DNA of 64,000 nt. Origin: Amia ocellicauda. Its lineage: Eukaryota > Chordata > Actinopteri > Amiiformes > Amiidae. The stretch lies in the NCBI RefSeq assembly GCF_036373705.1, contig NC_089857.1, forward strand, positions 41,550,784 through 41,614,783, in the 5' to 3' direction. The translations under genes were made by a program, and so were the position numbers. The stretch's first letter is position 1; each line of letters opens with the position of its first letter. The notes under the pieces are model-generated. The model was not told the origin of the DNA, did not search any database, and saw only the letters and a program-made list of their open reading frames with translations. Of this stretch, positions 26,963-41,900 are shown piece by piece.

Positions 26963-29900
26963 ATGGGCAGTCTGAGGTCTTGTCTTGCCCTGCTGGCTTT
27001 ATGCTGGCACATCGGTGGAAGCCTAGGCTGCATGTGTGACCGTTACCCATGGACAACGTGGTCCGTATGCTCCAGAACATGTAACCACGGGACCCAGAGC
27101 AGGCGCCGGTCAGTATATCACCCCCTCAACTGGAACAGCTACCTATCATCTCTGTGCAATTAAAGTCAAGACACTATATCATGTTTTCATATCCAATTAT
27201 TGTATGCCACTCAAACAATGAGTATGAGATCATTGAAATCTTATACACTATGTAGCATATATCAGGATCTAGACAAGATACACTGAAGAACTGATATCAT
27301 GCACGCACAGAAGTATTCACAAATTCTAGAACCAGTGAAGTACTCGAATGAACTGGTTAGGAACTGTGCCGTCATTCTGAATAATTGTTATCTGTCCCAT
27401 TAATTGTTGCCTCACTGTGACCATCAGAGCAAATCCAAGCTTGCCACTTTCTGCAATATTTAAATAGGATTGGAGTCACGTGATTACAGTGACCATTCAG
27501 AACCCAGGTCCTTTTCCTCTTTAGAAGTTGTGTTGTTGACTTGTCTGTGTACGCCAGGTTATGGCCATGCAAACTCATGAAGCTATGCCCAGTGAGCCTG
27601 TGACCTTTGATCCAAGAACACTGTATTTACATTTTTGTAAGGCAAACCACTGATTCCAGCTGAAAAGTTTTTATTTTATTCATATTACATTTAATTAAAA
27701 AAATGTGACACTGAAAAAAATGTCAGTTTGGTTAAGTGTGTTGGCTGATTTTCTTTGTGACTTCTCTGTCTTTGTAGGGACGTTGTGCATGATGAATATT
27801 ACCACAAAAACTTCTGCGACCGGCTGTGCACCTTCTCCGAGTTCAGGGCCTGCAATCTGGAAGCCTGTCCCATCAACTGTCACATGGGCAATTATGGGTC
27901 CTGGTCCGACTGTTCTCCTTGTGCTAAGAAACAGGTAGACTGGCAGAGGGTATTTGCCCAGTACATAATGGTCCTCAATACTTCTGGGTGTGGAGACAAT
28001 TAATGACTCTTAATAAATCAAACCTTAAAAAGATGGGTGTCCTTGGCCACATGATGTCACTGTGTCTCTAGTTTTCAAGCAGAATCAGCATCCTGTATCA
28101 GCCAAGTTCAACACAACCTACGTGCTGTAAAAATAGCTCACTTTGAGGTAGAAGCTAGCATCTAAAATTACACCTCTGAAATACCATGACCAACCGTCCT
28201 AAGCATTTGCCTGATTCCTAGAGATTGCAACTCTCCTTTTCTGGTTTCCCATTCCACCTCAGGTAATTCATGAATTAATTGAAGTCATTATTAGGATAAG
28301 AATTTAAATCACCAGTTTATCCCAGGTCTTGATGAAGGTATCTATTAAACCGGGGTCTTGAAGATTGGAAGTCCCTAGTGCTGTTATAGAGCACACTTTG
28401 TAGTCGCTAGGAAAGGAGAGGAACTGGTCGCACAGTGAAGGGCCAGCACAGTGCTCTCTGTAACCCTGTGTTCCCTGCAGTTTCGGACACGGTCCGTGGT
28501 GACGCCCTCCCAGTTCGGGGGCCAGGCCTGCAGTGAGACGCTGACACAGGAGCGAGAGTGTTACCCCAAAACACTGTGTAACATCAGAGAGATGGACTGC
28601 AGCAACAAGTTCACCTGTGCCAATGGTACACTTCATCTGTGTCACAAATGATCAAAACAAGGGGATATGTATTTGTTTAGTTATTTACTGAATCAAAGCA
28701 ATTGCACTGGTAGCATATAGCATCTGCATGAATGTATTTTTACTATACACTTTACTAATAACAAAATCCTGTCTGTCAATACCTCTCATAAACAAGCACA
28801 AAGTTATTTATATGGCGAGGAGCTTGCAGACTTTGATCATTAATTGACAAATACTGCAGCAGCTGAATTTAACACGGCAAGAACAATGTATTTACTCCCT
28901 CATTATTTGCCTTATCCTTACTGCCCCAGGGCGCTGCATTGCACCAAACCTGGAGTGTAATGGTGACAATGACTGTGGAGATAACTCTGATGAGAGGGAC
29001 TGTGTCCGGACAAAGAAAGCATGCAACCGTGTGTACGAGGGCATTCCTGGTGCTCATCTGATGTCCCACGGGTGAGTGTAAATGCATTAGGACATACAGA
29101 ACTGCTCTTTTGCTGGCCAACATCTTACTGATTAAAATAAAACATAATCAATATGCTTCATGGAGGAGATCAGTGAGTCATGTTACCTTTCAAGATGTAC
29201 AAATAAGGTGAAAAGGTGTTTTTAGTTATTGATCCACGAGTTGCTTATATGTTCTTTTCCTCCCCTTTGCTTTGATCCCACTCACGGAAAATGCATCTGT
29301 AATTTCTTCTCTTGTGCATTGAAATTCTGTTGTCTGTAACCTACTGCTGTTAATAAACCCCCTAAGCCTGAGTCTAAGAGTTTGACACAGCAATGATTGT
29401 GTAATTGCTATACCAAGAAGGTAACTTGCTAGTGTTTTTTCAGCACCATGTATTAATGTATTAACACACTAAGTACTTTTCCGGTCCTTGTTCAAGACAT
29501 TTTCCTTTGTCAGTGGTGGTTATAAATGTAGCCCTTCGAGAAGAATAGTTTTGATCATGACCCTTGCTTAGATTCGATGTCATGGCAGAAGAGATCCGAG
29601 GAGAAATTCTCGACAACATGTTCTACGGGGGCAAGTGCAACACAACCAGAAGCAAGGACAGCAGGAAACATTACCGCGTGGCTGCTAATATAGATAGTGT
29701 AGATTTCAAGGTAAGGAAATTAAACAAATAATTCTAGCCAATTCACTTTTTTAAAATCTACAAATGGAATTACATCTTTCATCCCCAAACCGAAGACTCA
29801 TAGATTTACAATATATTTGATATGTTTTCATATATTTGTAAACTATATATATATATATTACACTATATATATGTTTTTTGTTCTTGTGCAGATAGAGACA

Positions 29901-32900
29901 CTTGAAGATTACGAGACAGAATCAGACCCAGTAGATACCGAGCCGATTAATCTGGGTTCAGAACAGTCCTTCAGCAGCGGCCATTCCACTGGGAGCTCAA
30001 GGTTCAGTGGGATCCCTCTCTTATTCTCCAGACGTACCAAACAGCGGTCTTCAAGTTCCTCTGCTTTTAGGAATGCCGTGAAGGCATCGCAACAGAAGGT
30101 TAGTAAGTGAAAAGGGGATTTAAATTAAATTGACTTTCACCAAATCAGAACATTGACCTACTCAGAAATCACAAATGACCAATCTGTACCCCATTGCAGT
30201 TTCATTTTTTGACAGAAGCCACTTGTGAAGCAAACTGTGATTCACGGGATGGTCAATTTTTCTCACAGAAATAACAATGTTTAGCACAGAAACAGTATGA
30301 TTGCTCTGCATGTTAATTTCTTTTCAAATTCATTTTTTTTTTCACAAGGATTCCAAATTCTTCCGAGTCCATCAAGTGCTGGGGGTGTCAACATTTAAGA
30401 TGAAGCAGTCCGACCTTTATTTGTCCGATCCCTTCCTCAAAGCCCTGAACAGTCTCCCTCTGGAGTACAACTATGCTTTGTACAGTAGGATATTTCAGCT
30501 CTTTGGGACGCATTATTTTGCCTCAGGAACCTTGGGGGGGCAATATGAAATCCTTTACCAGTATGACCGGGAGGAACTAAAAAACAGTGGTAAGTGAACG
30601 TCAGAACACTATAGATTTCTACAATGAATATGACCCAATAATTTTACACAATAAATGGTATTGCAGAGTTCCTGTACTGTATCATTATGATATATCTGTG
30701 GAGTATAGGACCCAAATGAAATCTGAGGGTCCATTCATGTGCCCTTGGAGAGTTCTCTAATGGAAATACACCATGGTTCTGAGAGAGTCAAATACACTGC
30801 TCAAAATAATTAAGGGAACACGTAATCATCACAGTATAACACCAAGTCAATTACACTTGAGGGATATCAATCTGTCCAGTTAGGAAGCCTAAGTGATTGT
30901 GAGTCAATGTCACCTGTTTTGGTGCAAATGAAAGTGACAACAGGTGCACTGGAGAGACAACAGCAAGACAACCCCCAAAAAGGGAATGGTTTTGCAGGTG
31001 GTGGTCACAGACAATTGCTCTCCCCATATCCTTCCTGACTGATTCTTCTCTAGTTCTGCATTTTGCTAGTATCTTTGTCACTACTGGTAGCATGAGGTGG
31101 TACCTGCAGCCCATTCAGGTTGCACAGGTAGTCCAGCTCCTCCAAGATGGCACATCCATACATTCCATCACCTGGGCCAGATGACATATTTCCAACAGTA
31201 CTTAAAGAAATGAGGGAAATTATTTTTAGGCCGCTAACTCAAATATTCCAAATGACACTTAGAACAGGGGATGTGCCAACTGACTGGAAGACAGCAAATG
31301 TCAAACCAATCCACAAGAAAGGGGACAAAACTGAGCCAGGAAATTACAGACCAATCAGTCTCACCTGCATCACTTGTAAAATGTTGGAAAAAATGAATAA
31401 ACAGAAAATAGAGTAGCATCTTAATGAAAACCATATTCTTGGAGATAATCAACATGGGTTTAGATGAGGCAGATCATGTCTTACTAATTTATTGGAGTTT
31501 TTTGAACACGCAACTGCAGCTGTAGATCACGTGAAAGCATATGATATAATATACTTAGATTTTCTGAAAGCTTTTGATAAGGTTCCACACCAAAGACTGA
31601 TCCTCAAATTGGAAGCTGTAGGCATTCAGGGTAATGTAAGTAGATGGATTATGAACTGGTTGATGTCTAGGAAACAGAGGGTGTCAATTAGAGGAGTTGC
31701 TTCCAAATGGAGTGAGGTTGTGAGTGGAGTTCCACAGGGATCAGTACTAGGGCCTTTGCTTTTTCTAATCTATATTAATAATCTGGATTCTGGGATAGTT
31801 AGCAAACTTGTCAAATTTGCAGATGATACTAAAATAGGTGTCTCAGCAGATACAATCTTGGCAGCACAGGCTATTCAAAGGGACTTAGATAATATTCAGT
31901 TGTGGGCCGACACCTGGCAGATGAAATTCAATGAGGACAAGTGCAAGGTATTACACGCAGGTAACAAAAATGTCCACTATAATTACACTATGGGAGGAAT
32001 AGAACTAGATGAAGTAACGCATGAGAAAGACCTAGGAGTCTAAGTGGACTCCTCACTTTCTCCATCCAAACAATGTGGGGAAGCAATAAAAAAGGCAAAC
32101 AGGATGTCAGGGTATATTGTCAAAAGTGTAGAATTGAGAACAAGGGCAGTGATGTTCAGACTGTACAATGCACTAGTTAGAGCTCATCTGGATACTGGGG
32201 ACAGTTCTGGGCTCCACACTTCAAGAAAGATATTGCTGCTCTAGAGGCAGTTCAGAGGAGAGCAACCAGACTTATTCCAGGTCTGAAGGGAATGTCCTAC
32301 TGAGAGACTGAGGACCTGAACCTTTTCACCCTGGAACAGAGGAGACTACGTGGGGACTTGATCCAAGTCTTCAAAATCATGAAAGATGTCGACCACATCA
32401 AACCAGAGGAGCTTTTCCAGATCAGCAGGGACACACGCACTCGGGGACACAAATGGAAATTGGGGTTCAACGCATTCAAAACGGATAACAGGAGACACTT
32501 CTTCACACAGAGAGGCATCACAATCTGAACAAACTCCCCAGAGATGTGGCAGATGCTGAAAGTTTGGGAACATTTAAAAACAGACTGGATAGGATCCTTG
32601 GATCACTCAGTTATGAATGGACACCAAACGAGCACGATGGGTCGAATGGCCTCCTCTCCTTTGTAAACTTTCTTATGTTCTAATGGTTTGCTGTGTCTCC
32701 CAGTACAGTCTCAAGAGCATGGTGGAGATACCAAGAGAGGGGCCGTTACACAAGGAGAGCTGGACAGGGCCTTAGAAGGGCATCAACCCAGCAGCAGGAC
32801 CGGTATCTGCTCCTTTGTACGAGGAGGAACAGGAGGAGCACTGCCAGATCCCTACAAAATGACCTCCAGTGGGCTACTGGTGTGCATGTTTCTGACCAAA

Positions 32901-35900
32901 CTGTCAGAAACAGACTCCATTGGGGTAGCATGAGGGCCCGACGTCCTCTAGTGGGACCTGTGCTCACAGCCCAGCACTGTGCAGCTCGAATTGGCAGGTC
33001 CGCCTTTGGCGCCCAGTTCTCTTTACAGATGAGAGCAGGTTCACACTGAGAACATCCGGTGGGTCAGTGATGGTCTGGGGAGACCATCGTCAGACCTTAC
33101 ACTGGTGCAGTGGGCCCTGGGTTCCTCCTGGTGGAGGACAATGCCCGGCCTCATGTGGCCAGAGTGTGTAGGCAGTTCCTGGATGACGAAGGCATTGATG
33201 CCATTGACTGGCCCTCACGTTCCCCAGACCTGAATCCAATTGAGAACCTTTGGGATGTTATGTATCAGTGCATCCAACGCCACCAAGTAGTGCCACAGAC
33301 TGAGGCTGAGATCCCCCAGGACACCATCTGCCATTTCGTGGGGAGCATGCCCAGACATTGTCAGGAGTGCATACAGGCACGTGGGGGCCATACACACTAC
33401 TGAGTCACATTATGAGATGCCGTGATGAAATTCAAGCAAGTTTGAACAGCCTGTGATTTTAATTGTTTACTTTGATTTTCGGTGTGAGTTTGAATCCAGC
33501 CCTCAATCAGTTGGTGATTTTGGTTTCCATTGACTGTTGTTACGTAATTTTGTTCTCAACGAATTACACAATGTACAGTAAAGATTTGCTAGTTAATATA
33601 TTTCATTCATTGAGATCCGATGTGTGATTTAAGTGTTCCCTTAATTTTTTTGAGCAGTGTAGCAAGTTTGAGCATCATTCAAATTCTGTAAATGAAGATA
33701 CATTCAAGCATATATTTGCTGTTTGGCCCTGACAAAGAGTGAGTGTTTGGCAATAATGTACCATATCCAAAAAGTCTGTATTGATTTTGAACTTGAAAAT
33801 CCCTTTTTGTTTTTAATTATTATTTTTAATTTGCAGGTTTAACAGACTCTGTGACCAGCTCTTGCATCAGGACAGAGACAACCAAAAGAATTGCAATATT
33901 TTTTAAGAAGAAAATAGTGAGAGAGAAATGTGTTACAAATAAGTTGTCAGAAAAATATGAAGGTATATATTATTATTAGTAGTAGTAGTAGTAGACTATA
34001 CATTGTATTTATATTTAGTCAAATTAATAACTTTGTATTTAGGTGTTAAAATGTACAATGCAGTTGTTGTTTTAAATGCAGAATTTCATGCTGAAATTTT
34101 ATAATTGCCTTATTTACCATCCTGATGGCAAAAATACTTTCTCAAAGCTGATATACAGGAAGTTATATCAGGAAGTATATTGGTATGGCACTGCGGGGAC
34201 AATATGATTCTCCATTGTTCCCTCTGCTCAATGCCTGCCAGTCTGCTGTGAGATGTCTTTTTAAATGAGCTGAAATCCATTAGAATGGAAAACAGTCTTG
34301 CGAGAAATGGCATCAGGGAAGGGCACAGAACACGCATTGTAACACATACAACACATCTGAAATGTAATTCTACAAAATTCCAGATGATAAACTGGCTAAC
34401 ATTACAGTGTTTTTACTTTATATTTTCATATTTTCCACGTACACTTTTAAAGGTCCAGATAAAATTAGAAAGGCCAGGAAATCGCTGTACTCTGGGTATT
34501 GTAATGAAAAAACAAACAAACAAAAAACAAGATGTACTTTAAATTGCAAGAGGTGCCATTGACTGTGATCAGTGATTGTGCTCTTGTCTACTCTGAGGAT
34601 CTTTCCTGAAGGCATCTGAGAAGTTCTTTTCATTGGTGAAGGGTGGCAAGACGGAGTATGCGGCTGAGTTGGGGTTCCAGAAAAAGGGAGTCCTTCCAGA
34701 CAGCAACATATTTAAGAACTGGATGGAGTCAACAAAAGACAACCCAGATATTGTGGAGTATGAGGTACATTTATTTATTATCCAAGCAATTTGAAAATAT
34801 CCCAGCTCCTTTCAAGGGCTGTGTTATCAATACACTTTGATATCTCCGTCCTCCTCGACATAAGCTTTTCAGGGGAATTTTCCTGTTTTAAGATATTCTG
34901 GGTTGCCGTATTAGTTCTGCTCTCTGTACTATTTCTCCCCATTAGCTTAGGAGCACTAATCTTTATTCTTAATCATTTTTATATAGGCCTATGTACAGCT
35001 GGAAGAACTCATTCAAACATACAGGATCCAGAGCATTTTTGTGTTCACCTTATGACCGTAGGCATGGGCACAGGAGAGGGGCTCATTGTAACACATGATC
35101 TCATCACGTATGGAGCTCATGGTTTAGAGGTGTTCCGATATAATTTATTTCTTAGCAGACGCCCTTGTCTGGTTGAGAGGAAAACTTTAAAGTTTGCAAA
35201 ACTGAAAAAGAAGAAAAAGGAGAAGAATTATAAGAAGAAGAAGAAGAAGTAGAAGAAGAAGAAATACAGGTGGAAGAAGAAAACTGCACCTGGAAACTGT
35301 GCTTGTTGTGATAGCAGAAAATAAACTGTTATACTTTTACCTGTATCTGTTTAGGTGTCCTGGGATCCTGATCCGTGCCTGTGTGAGGTGAAGTTGGGTG
35401 GTTTCAAGCTTCTCGCTCTCTTTAAACCGGTGTTGGCATAGTCATTGGTGTAAACTTGCTAATTTGTGACCCATAGCTTGTGACATTTAACTGAAATTCA
35501 TGTTATCACCTCAATACGATTATTTTCAGAGGGAAGATACGGTCAAGTCACAGGTGTGCAATAATCATTTAGTCATGTAAAACTAATATCATTAAATTAT
35601 ACTCCTGAAACACAATATAAAGCTTCTGGTGAGTTACAGGAAAGAACGGCTCTTATAGAGCAGCTGTGGTCAGTCTGGTCAGCAGCTGCTGTGTCTCGCC
35701 CTGTCTTCTTCCACTTGGTCTTCCTCCACCTTCTTCTTTGTTCGTCTTGTTCTCCTTTTGTTTGGTTTGCAACTTTTATAATGTTCTTCCAAACAATCAT
35801 ATCACGACACCTCAATACCATGAGCTGTGTACGTGACAGTGAACAGTGAACTATGGTTCCACAGACAAATCATATTTGATGAGTCTGCAAGAATATTCCT

Positions 35901-38900
35901 AATCATGGGCCTCTCTGGCATCTGTCTAGGATCATGCTAAGGGTAAACCAAGTGCAGCTGTACATTGACCTTTGTCATAAATGGTTAAGTTCAGGCCTAC
36001 ACAGGCGCCTAAGCTCACAGGGCAAAACAGGACAAGGGGTGAAAAATACACTGCAACCCAGAATAACTTCAATCATACTCATTCAATCCTGTAAAGAGGT
36101 ATTATTCTAATAACTCCTGGGCTTTTAAAATGAATGCATTCCTCGGGTGGGTCTGAAACTGGTCACTTACCTGCCTGTGGCCTGCTGGGTACGTTACTGC
36201 ATCAGAGGGATTCTTAAGCTCTGTCCACTGCTGACCTGTGCTGTATCTCTGGTGGCTTAGCTGCGGCCCATTCTCAATCTGGTGAGGGGCTTCCCCTGCG
36301 CAGTGACCAAGAGGAGAAACCTGGAGAGGGCCATCGTGGAATACTTGGAAGCATTCGACTCGTGCAAGTGCGCCCCCTGCCCCAACAACGCCAAGCCAGT
36401 GCTGTCGGGCACTGAGTGTCTGTGCGTGTGTCAGACAGGAACCTATGGAGAGAACTGTGTCCAACGGGCGCCAGACTACACCTCCGGTACTGCACCTCAG
36501 CCCTACTTCTACATTGAGAAAACTACATTATTATTATTAGGTCTATTATGAATGCTGAACTCTGAAAACATTCAAGTAAAATGTTAAATCCATTTTATCC
36601 TCAAACCTTAAAAACATTCTGGATTTTATTATGGAAGTGTAAACTTAAATTGAAGAGACTATGTCCCAGACATGTAACAGTGCATGTGTATTACAGTTTC
36701 ATTCCCTCAATCTGAAGCTTTAACTTTGTCTCTAAAATCACCTTCTCAGTGCAAGACTTCAGAGTTAGTTGTTTTCTTCTCTGGGATTTAGTAGGACACA
36801 GATTCACTATCAGGAACTCTGGGTCTCGTCCTCTGGCTTCAGAACTCTATTGTCTGTTCATGAGTTTTCTCCAGTTGGTGGAGTTGATTCAAAGCTGATG
36901 GGCTGCTCTCCTCAGATGCCGTGGATGGGTACTGGAGCTGCTGGGGTTCATGGAGTGCATGTGACTCATCGATGAAGAGGAGGAGGACCAGAGAGTGCAA
37001 TAACCCTTCCCCATTGCGTGGTGGGAAACCATGTGCCGGTGACAGCCAAGAAGACGAAGAATGCTTCATTTCCATCTTCCAAGGGTAAAAGTGAACCTCA
37101 CTTTTTGTCTTTGCAGGATATCTCATATTTGCGTGTAGGGAACAGTCTGAGTCTATTGCTTATGCAGAGATACTGAGTTGAATGAATGAATCTTCGGTTG
37201 AATTTGAAATAACCTGTAATAGCTTGTTCTCAATCTTAGGAAGAAACTGTTCTTGTTGTCTGCCAGGTTTACCTAGACTGATGGTTTTAGTATAACTGAA
37301 TGGATGCCAGATATCCAACATCAGTGGAATCCAACTACAGGGCTTTGAAACTGTGGCTTAGCTCCCCCTTCTTCTTATGCTTTTGATATATTCTTCTAAA
37401 TATTTTTTTTCCCAATTGACATGTACTTGTTTTTCATTTATTTATAGGGAAACTCTATGTATCCATGATAATGAAGTAGAAAAAGAAGATGAACAGATCC
37501 CTACAGGGACAGATGGACCTGGTTGTTCAAAACCCCCAATTCCAGACAACGGCTATTTGAGGGTGAGTCTGTTAGTGCTCTCTTATCCCATTTCCACTAG
37601 CATTTCCGACCCAACCCAACCTGGAGGCTTCTGCGGTGCAGCACGTGACCCACTGGGCAATTTTTTTGAGTTGACCCTGAACCAGTTTTAGGCCAGGGGG
37701 AGGAGTTAACTGAACTCATCTTCACGTAGTGTCAATCTACCCGATTACTAGGTTTAAATACATTACAAATAATTAAGAAACTACTATAGCTATTTTAATA
37801 CTCGTAAAAAAAAATCGTAGGATTAATCTACACAAAGAGATTAAATAACATAATTTAATGACAATTAAAATAATAGATTTATATAGATTATTTATAACAA
37901 TTAATGCAGATAACCTCTTAATTACAATTGAATCATGATGACAAGGATTGATCCAAACATTTGCATGTTGTTTTGAAATAGGTAATCTTAGAAATTTTAA
38001 AACCTAACTTTTTTTAAATAGCTAAGCTTAGACATTTTAAAATCTTCTTGTTTTATTTCCGAAGGTGGTTACCGAGTAGATTTCTTACAAGCTCTAAACT
38101 GGTCCTCTCTCTCGTTACAGGCTTTCAGATGTTGTATTTGTCACACTTCATCTTCAGCTTCAACCACATCGCTAGAGTTTGTTCCAGATAACATTCGCCC
38201 CATCGTGCTCGTTTGGTGTCCATTAATAACGAAGTGATCCAAGGATCCTATCCAGTCTATTTTTGAATGTTCCCAAAATGTCACTTCAGCCACATCGCTG
38301 GGGAGTTTGTTCAGATTGTGACGCCTCTCTGTCTGAAGAAGTGTCTCCTGTTTTCTGTCTTGAATGCCTTGAAGCCCAATTTCCATTTGTGTCCCGGGTG
38401 CGTGTTTTCCTGCTGATCTGGAAAAGCTCCTCTGGTTTGATGTGGTCGATGCCTTTCATGATTTTGAAGACTTGAATCAAGTCCCCACGTAGTCTCCTCT
38501 GTTCCAGGGTGAAAAGGTTCAGGTCCTCAGTCTCTCAGTAGGACATTCCCTTCAGACCTGGAATAAGTCTGGTTGCTCTCCTCTGAATTGCCTCTAAAGC
38601 AGCGATATCTTTCTTGAAGTGTGGAGCCCAGAACTGTCCACAGTATCTAGATTAGCTCTAACAGTACTTAAAGAAATTAGGGAAATTATTTATAGGCCGC
38701 TAACTCAAATATTCCAAATGACACTTAGAACAGGGGATGTGCCAACTGACTGGAAGACACCAAATGTCATACCAATCCACAAGAAAGGGGACAAAACTGA
38801 GCCAGGAAATTACAGGCCAATCAGTCTCACCTGCATCACCTGTAAAATGTTGGAGAATATTATTAGACAGAAAATAGAGGAGCTTCTTAATGAAAACCAT

Positions 38901-41900
38901 ATTCTTGGAGATAGTCAACATGGGTTTAGATCATGTCTTACTAATTCATTATATATTTTTGAACACGCAACTGCAGCTGTAGATCACGTGAAAGCATATG
39001 ATATAATATACTTAGATTTTCTGAAAGCTTTTGATAAGGTTCCACACCAAAGACTGATCCTCAAATTGGAAGCTGTAGGCATTCAGGGTAATGTAAGTAG
39101 ATGGATTATGAACTGGTTGATGTCTAGGAAACAGAGGGTGTCAATTAGAGGAGTTGCTTCCAAATGGAGTGAGGTTGTGAGTGGAGTTCCACAGGGATCA
39201 GTATTAGGGCATTTGCTTTTTCTAATCTATATTAATAATCTGGATTCTGGGATAGTTAGCAAACTTGTCAAATTTGCAGATGATACTAAAATAGGTGTCT
39301 CAGCAGATACAATCTTGGCAGCACAGGCTATTCAAAGGGACTTAGATAATATTCAGTTGTGGGCCGACACCTGGCAGATGAAATTCAATGAGGACAAGTG
39401 CAAGGTATTACACGCAGGTAACAAAAATGTCCACTATAATTACACTATGGGAGGAATAGAACTAGATGAAGTAACGCATGAGAAAGACCTAGGAGTCTAA
39501 GTGGACTCCTCACTTTCTCCATCCAAACAATGTGGGGAAGCAATAAAAAAGGCAAACAGGATGTCAGGGTATATTGTCAAAAGTGTAGAATTGAGAACAA
39601 GGGCAGTGATGTTCAGACTGTACAATGCACTAGTTAGAGCTCATCTGGATACTGTGGACAGTTCTGGGCTCCTCACTTCAAGAAAGATATCGCTGCTCTA
39701 GAGGCAGTTCAGAGGAGAGCAAGACTTATTCCAGGTATGAAGGGAACGTCCTACTGAGAGACTGAGGAACTGAACCTTTTCACCCTGGAACAGAGGAGAC
39801 TACGTGGGGACTTGATTCAAGTCTTCAAAATCATGAAAGGCATCGACCGCATCAAACCAGAGGAGCTTTTCCAGATCAGCAGGGACACACGCACCCGGGG
39901 ACACAAATGGAAATTGGGCTTCAAGGCATTCAAGACACTTCTTCACACAGAGAGGCATCACAATCTGAACAAACTCCCCAGCAATGTGGCTGAAGAGACA
40001 ATTTGGGAACATTCAAAAACAGACTGGATAGGATCCTTGATCACTTAGTTATTAATGGACACCAAACGAGCACGATGGGGCAAATGGCCTCCTCTCGTTT
40101 TAAAACTTTCTTACATACTTTCTTATGTTCTTAACTATTGCATTTTAACATCTTAACATTACTTCCCTTGTTTTAAATTCTATACTTTTGAAAATATACC
40201 ATATCATTTTGTTTGCCTTTTTATTGCTTCCCACATTCTTTGTTAGAAGTTAGAAGCAACTCCTCTAATCGACACCCTCTGTTTCCTAGACATCAACCAG
40301 TTCATAATCCATCTACTTACATTACACTGAATGCCTGCAGCTTCCAATTTGAGGATCAGTCTTTGGTGTGGAACCTCATCTAAAGCTTTCTGAAAATCTA
40401 AGGATATCATATCATATGCTTTCACCTGATCTACAGCTGCAGTTTTATTTGTATTATTATATCTGATTACTGTGGGGTTTTTTGGTTCTTGTTTTGTGTA
40501 ATTTCTCCAGCTCATTGTCTTCTGAAATGGGCTACTTGTTCGTTCGTTGTCTTGGCTGTTTATTTTTAGAAAGTTCTTGTAGGATTTGTTTCAGCCCTGG
40601 TATAGAAAAAATCAATAAACCATCTGAAGTACTAAAGGTTGCCAAAGAACAAACAAGAAATAACTGGGCTGTGTGGCTGAGGGCCCGAGAGCTCCAGGGT
40701 CAGACAGGAACATCACAGGCACTCAGGAGCGATTTGTTTCTTTGTTTCTAGTTTGGATTGTGCAATGAAAACAATTCCAGTAAAGTAAGGGAACTTTTAA
40801 AACATGGATTGCATCCCAGTCACTTTGGCTCTAGTCTAAAGTTCATGTATGTTCAGTAAATAAAGTAAATTAATCATATTTGCTGTGCCACAATATCAAA
40901 CTACCCTCTGATTGAATGTGATGTCAAAATATCACAAGTGTACAGAGATGTCAAGTCATATATGCATGTATGTAACCCCTACATCCAAAATATTGAATGC
41001 TATTTATTTCCCAGACACACCTTTTAAAAATCACATGAAGACAGAGGACTGATCTCAGTACTTCAAGGAGAACCCGCTTCGAATCAAATGTAGATCATCA
41101 AACTCACCCACAACACAAATGGAAATCATTAAAAAAAAAATTGCTTCTTGATTATCATCAAACTTAAGGGGAAGATTTTCTGCATATACCCTAAATGTAT
41201 AATTTGCGGGGCTATACCTATTAAGATAAACCCTAAAAAGAACATGCGTGTTATTATTACTATTATTATTAGTAGTAGTAGTGGTAGCAGACAGATACAT
41301 ATAGCATACTTGATCTGCATTGATTGAACTCATCACAACTTGTCATACACATTTATCCAAGTCAACTTAAAAACAACATAAAATCTTGAAATGCGAAAAG
41401 TGACAGGGCTCCATAGTAACGTGAGCTACTGTGCCCTCCAGACTGTTCTTTATTCATCTTTTGCCTTTCAGATAAATAAGAAGCGATATCACTTTGGCGA
41501 AATGGAGGAATTGGTCTGTTTTACTGGCTTTGAAATGGAAGGATACCCGTATGTTAGCTGTCTACCCGACGGCACGTGGAAAGTGCAGAAAGTTCAGTGC
41601 ATAAGTAAGTCATTGAAGAGAGATAATTACGGGGTTTACATGTCATTTCTGGGGTGGAGATTTGTGCAGTGTGCACAACACAGAAAATAATTGAAAACAA
41701 GGACAATTAAATATGTCCTCAGCAGACTTTAAAGCCACAGTGTCAGTGTGTCTATCTACTCGGTCTGAAGATACATTTTTGATGATGACGATGATTATCA
41801 TTATTGTTATTATTATTATTCAGCATATTCAAGCAAAATTAAAATAGTTTTAATTACATTTTAATTAAATTATGCAGGTAAAAAGTAATTATGTCTGGCA

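Noticed and set aside
34791..35252. A 153-codon plus-strand frame with a hydrophobic N-terminus and a lysine-rich tail.
   Set aside because: It lies in C6 copy A intron 9. Its tail is a translated AAG repeat and part of it is a dispersed repeat. The copy B counterpart ends early.
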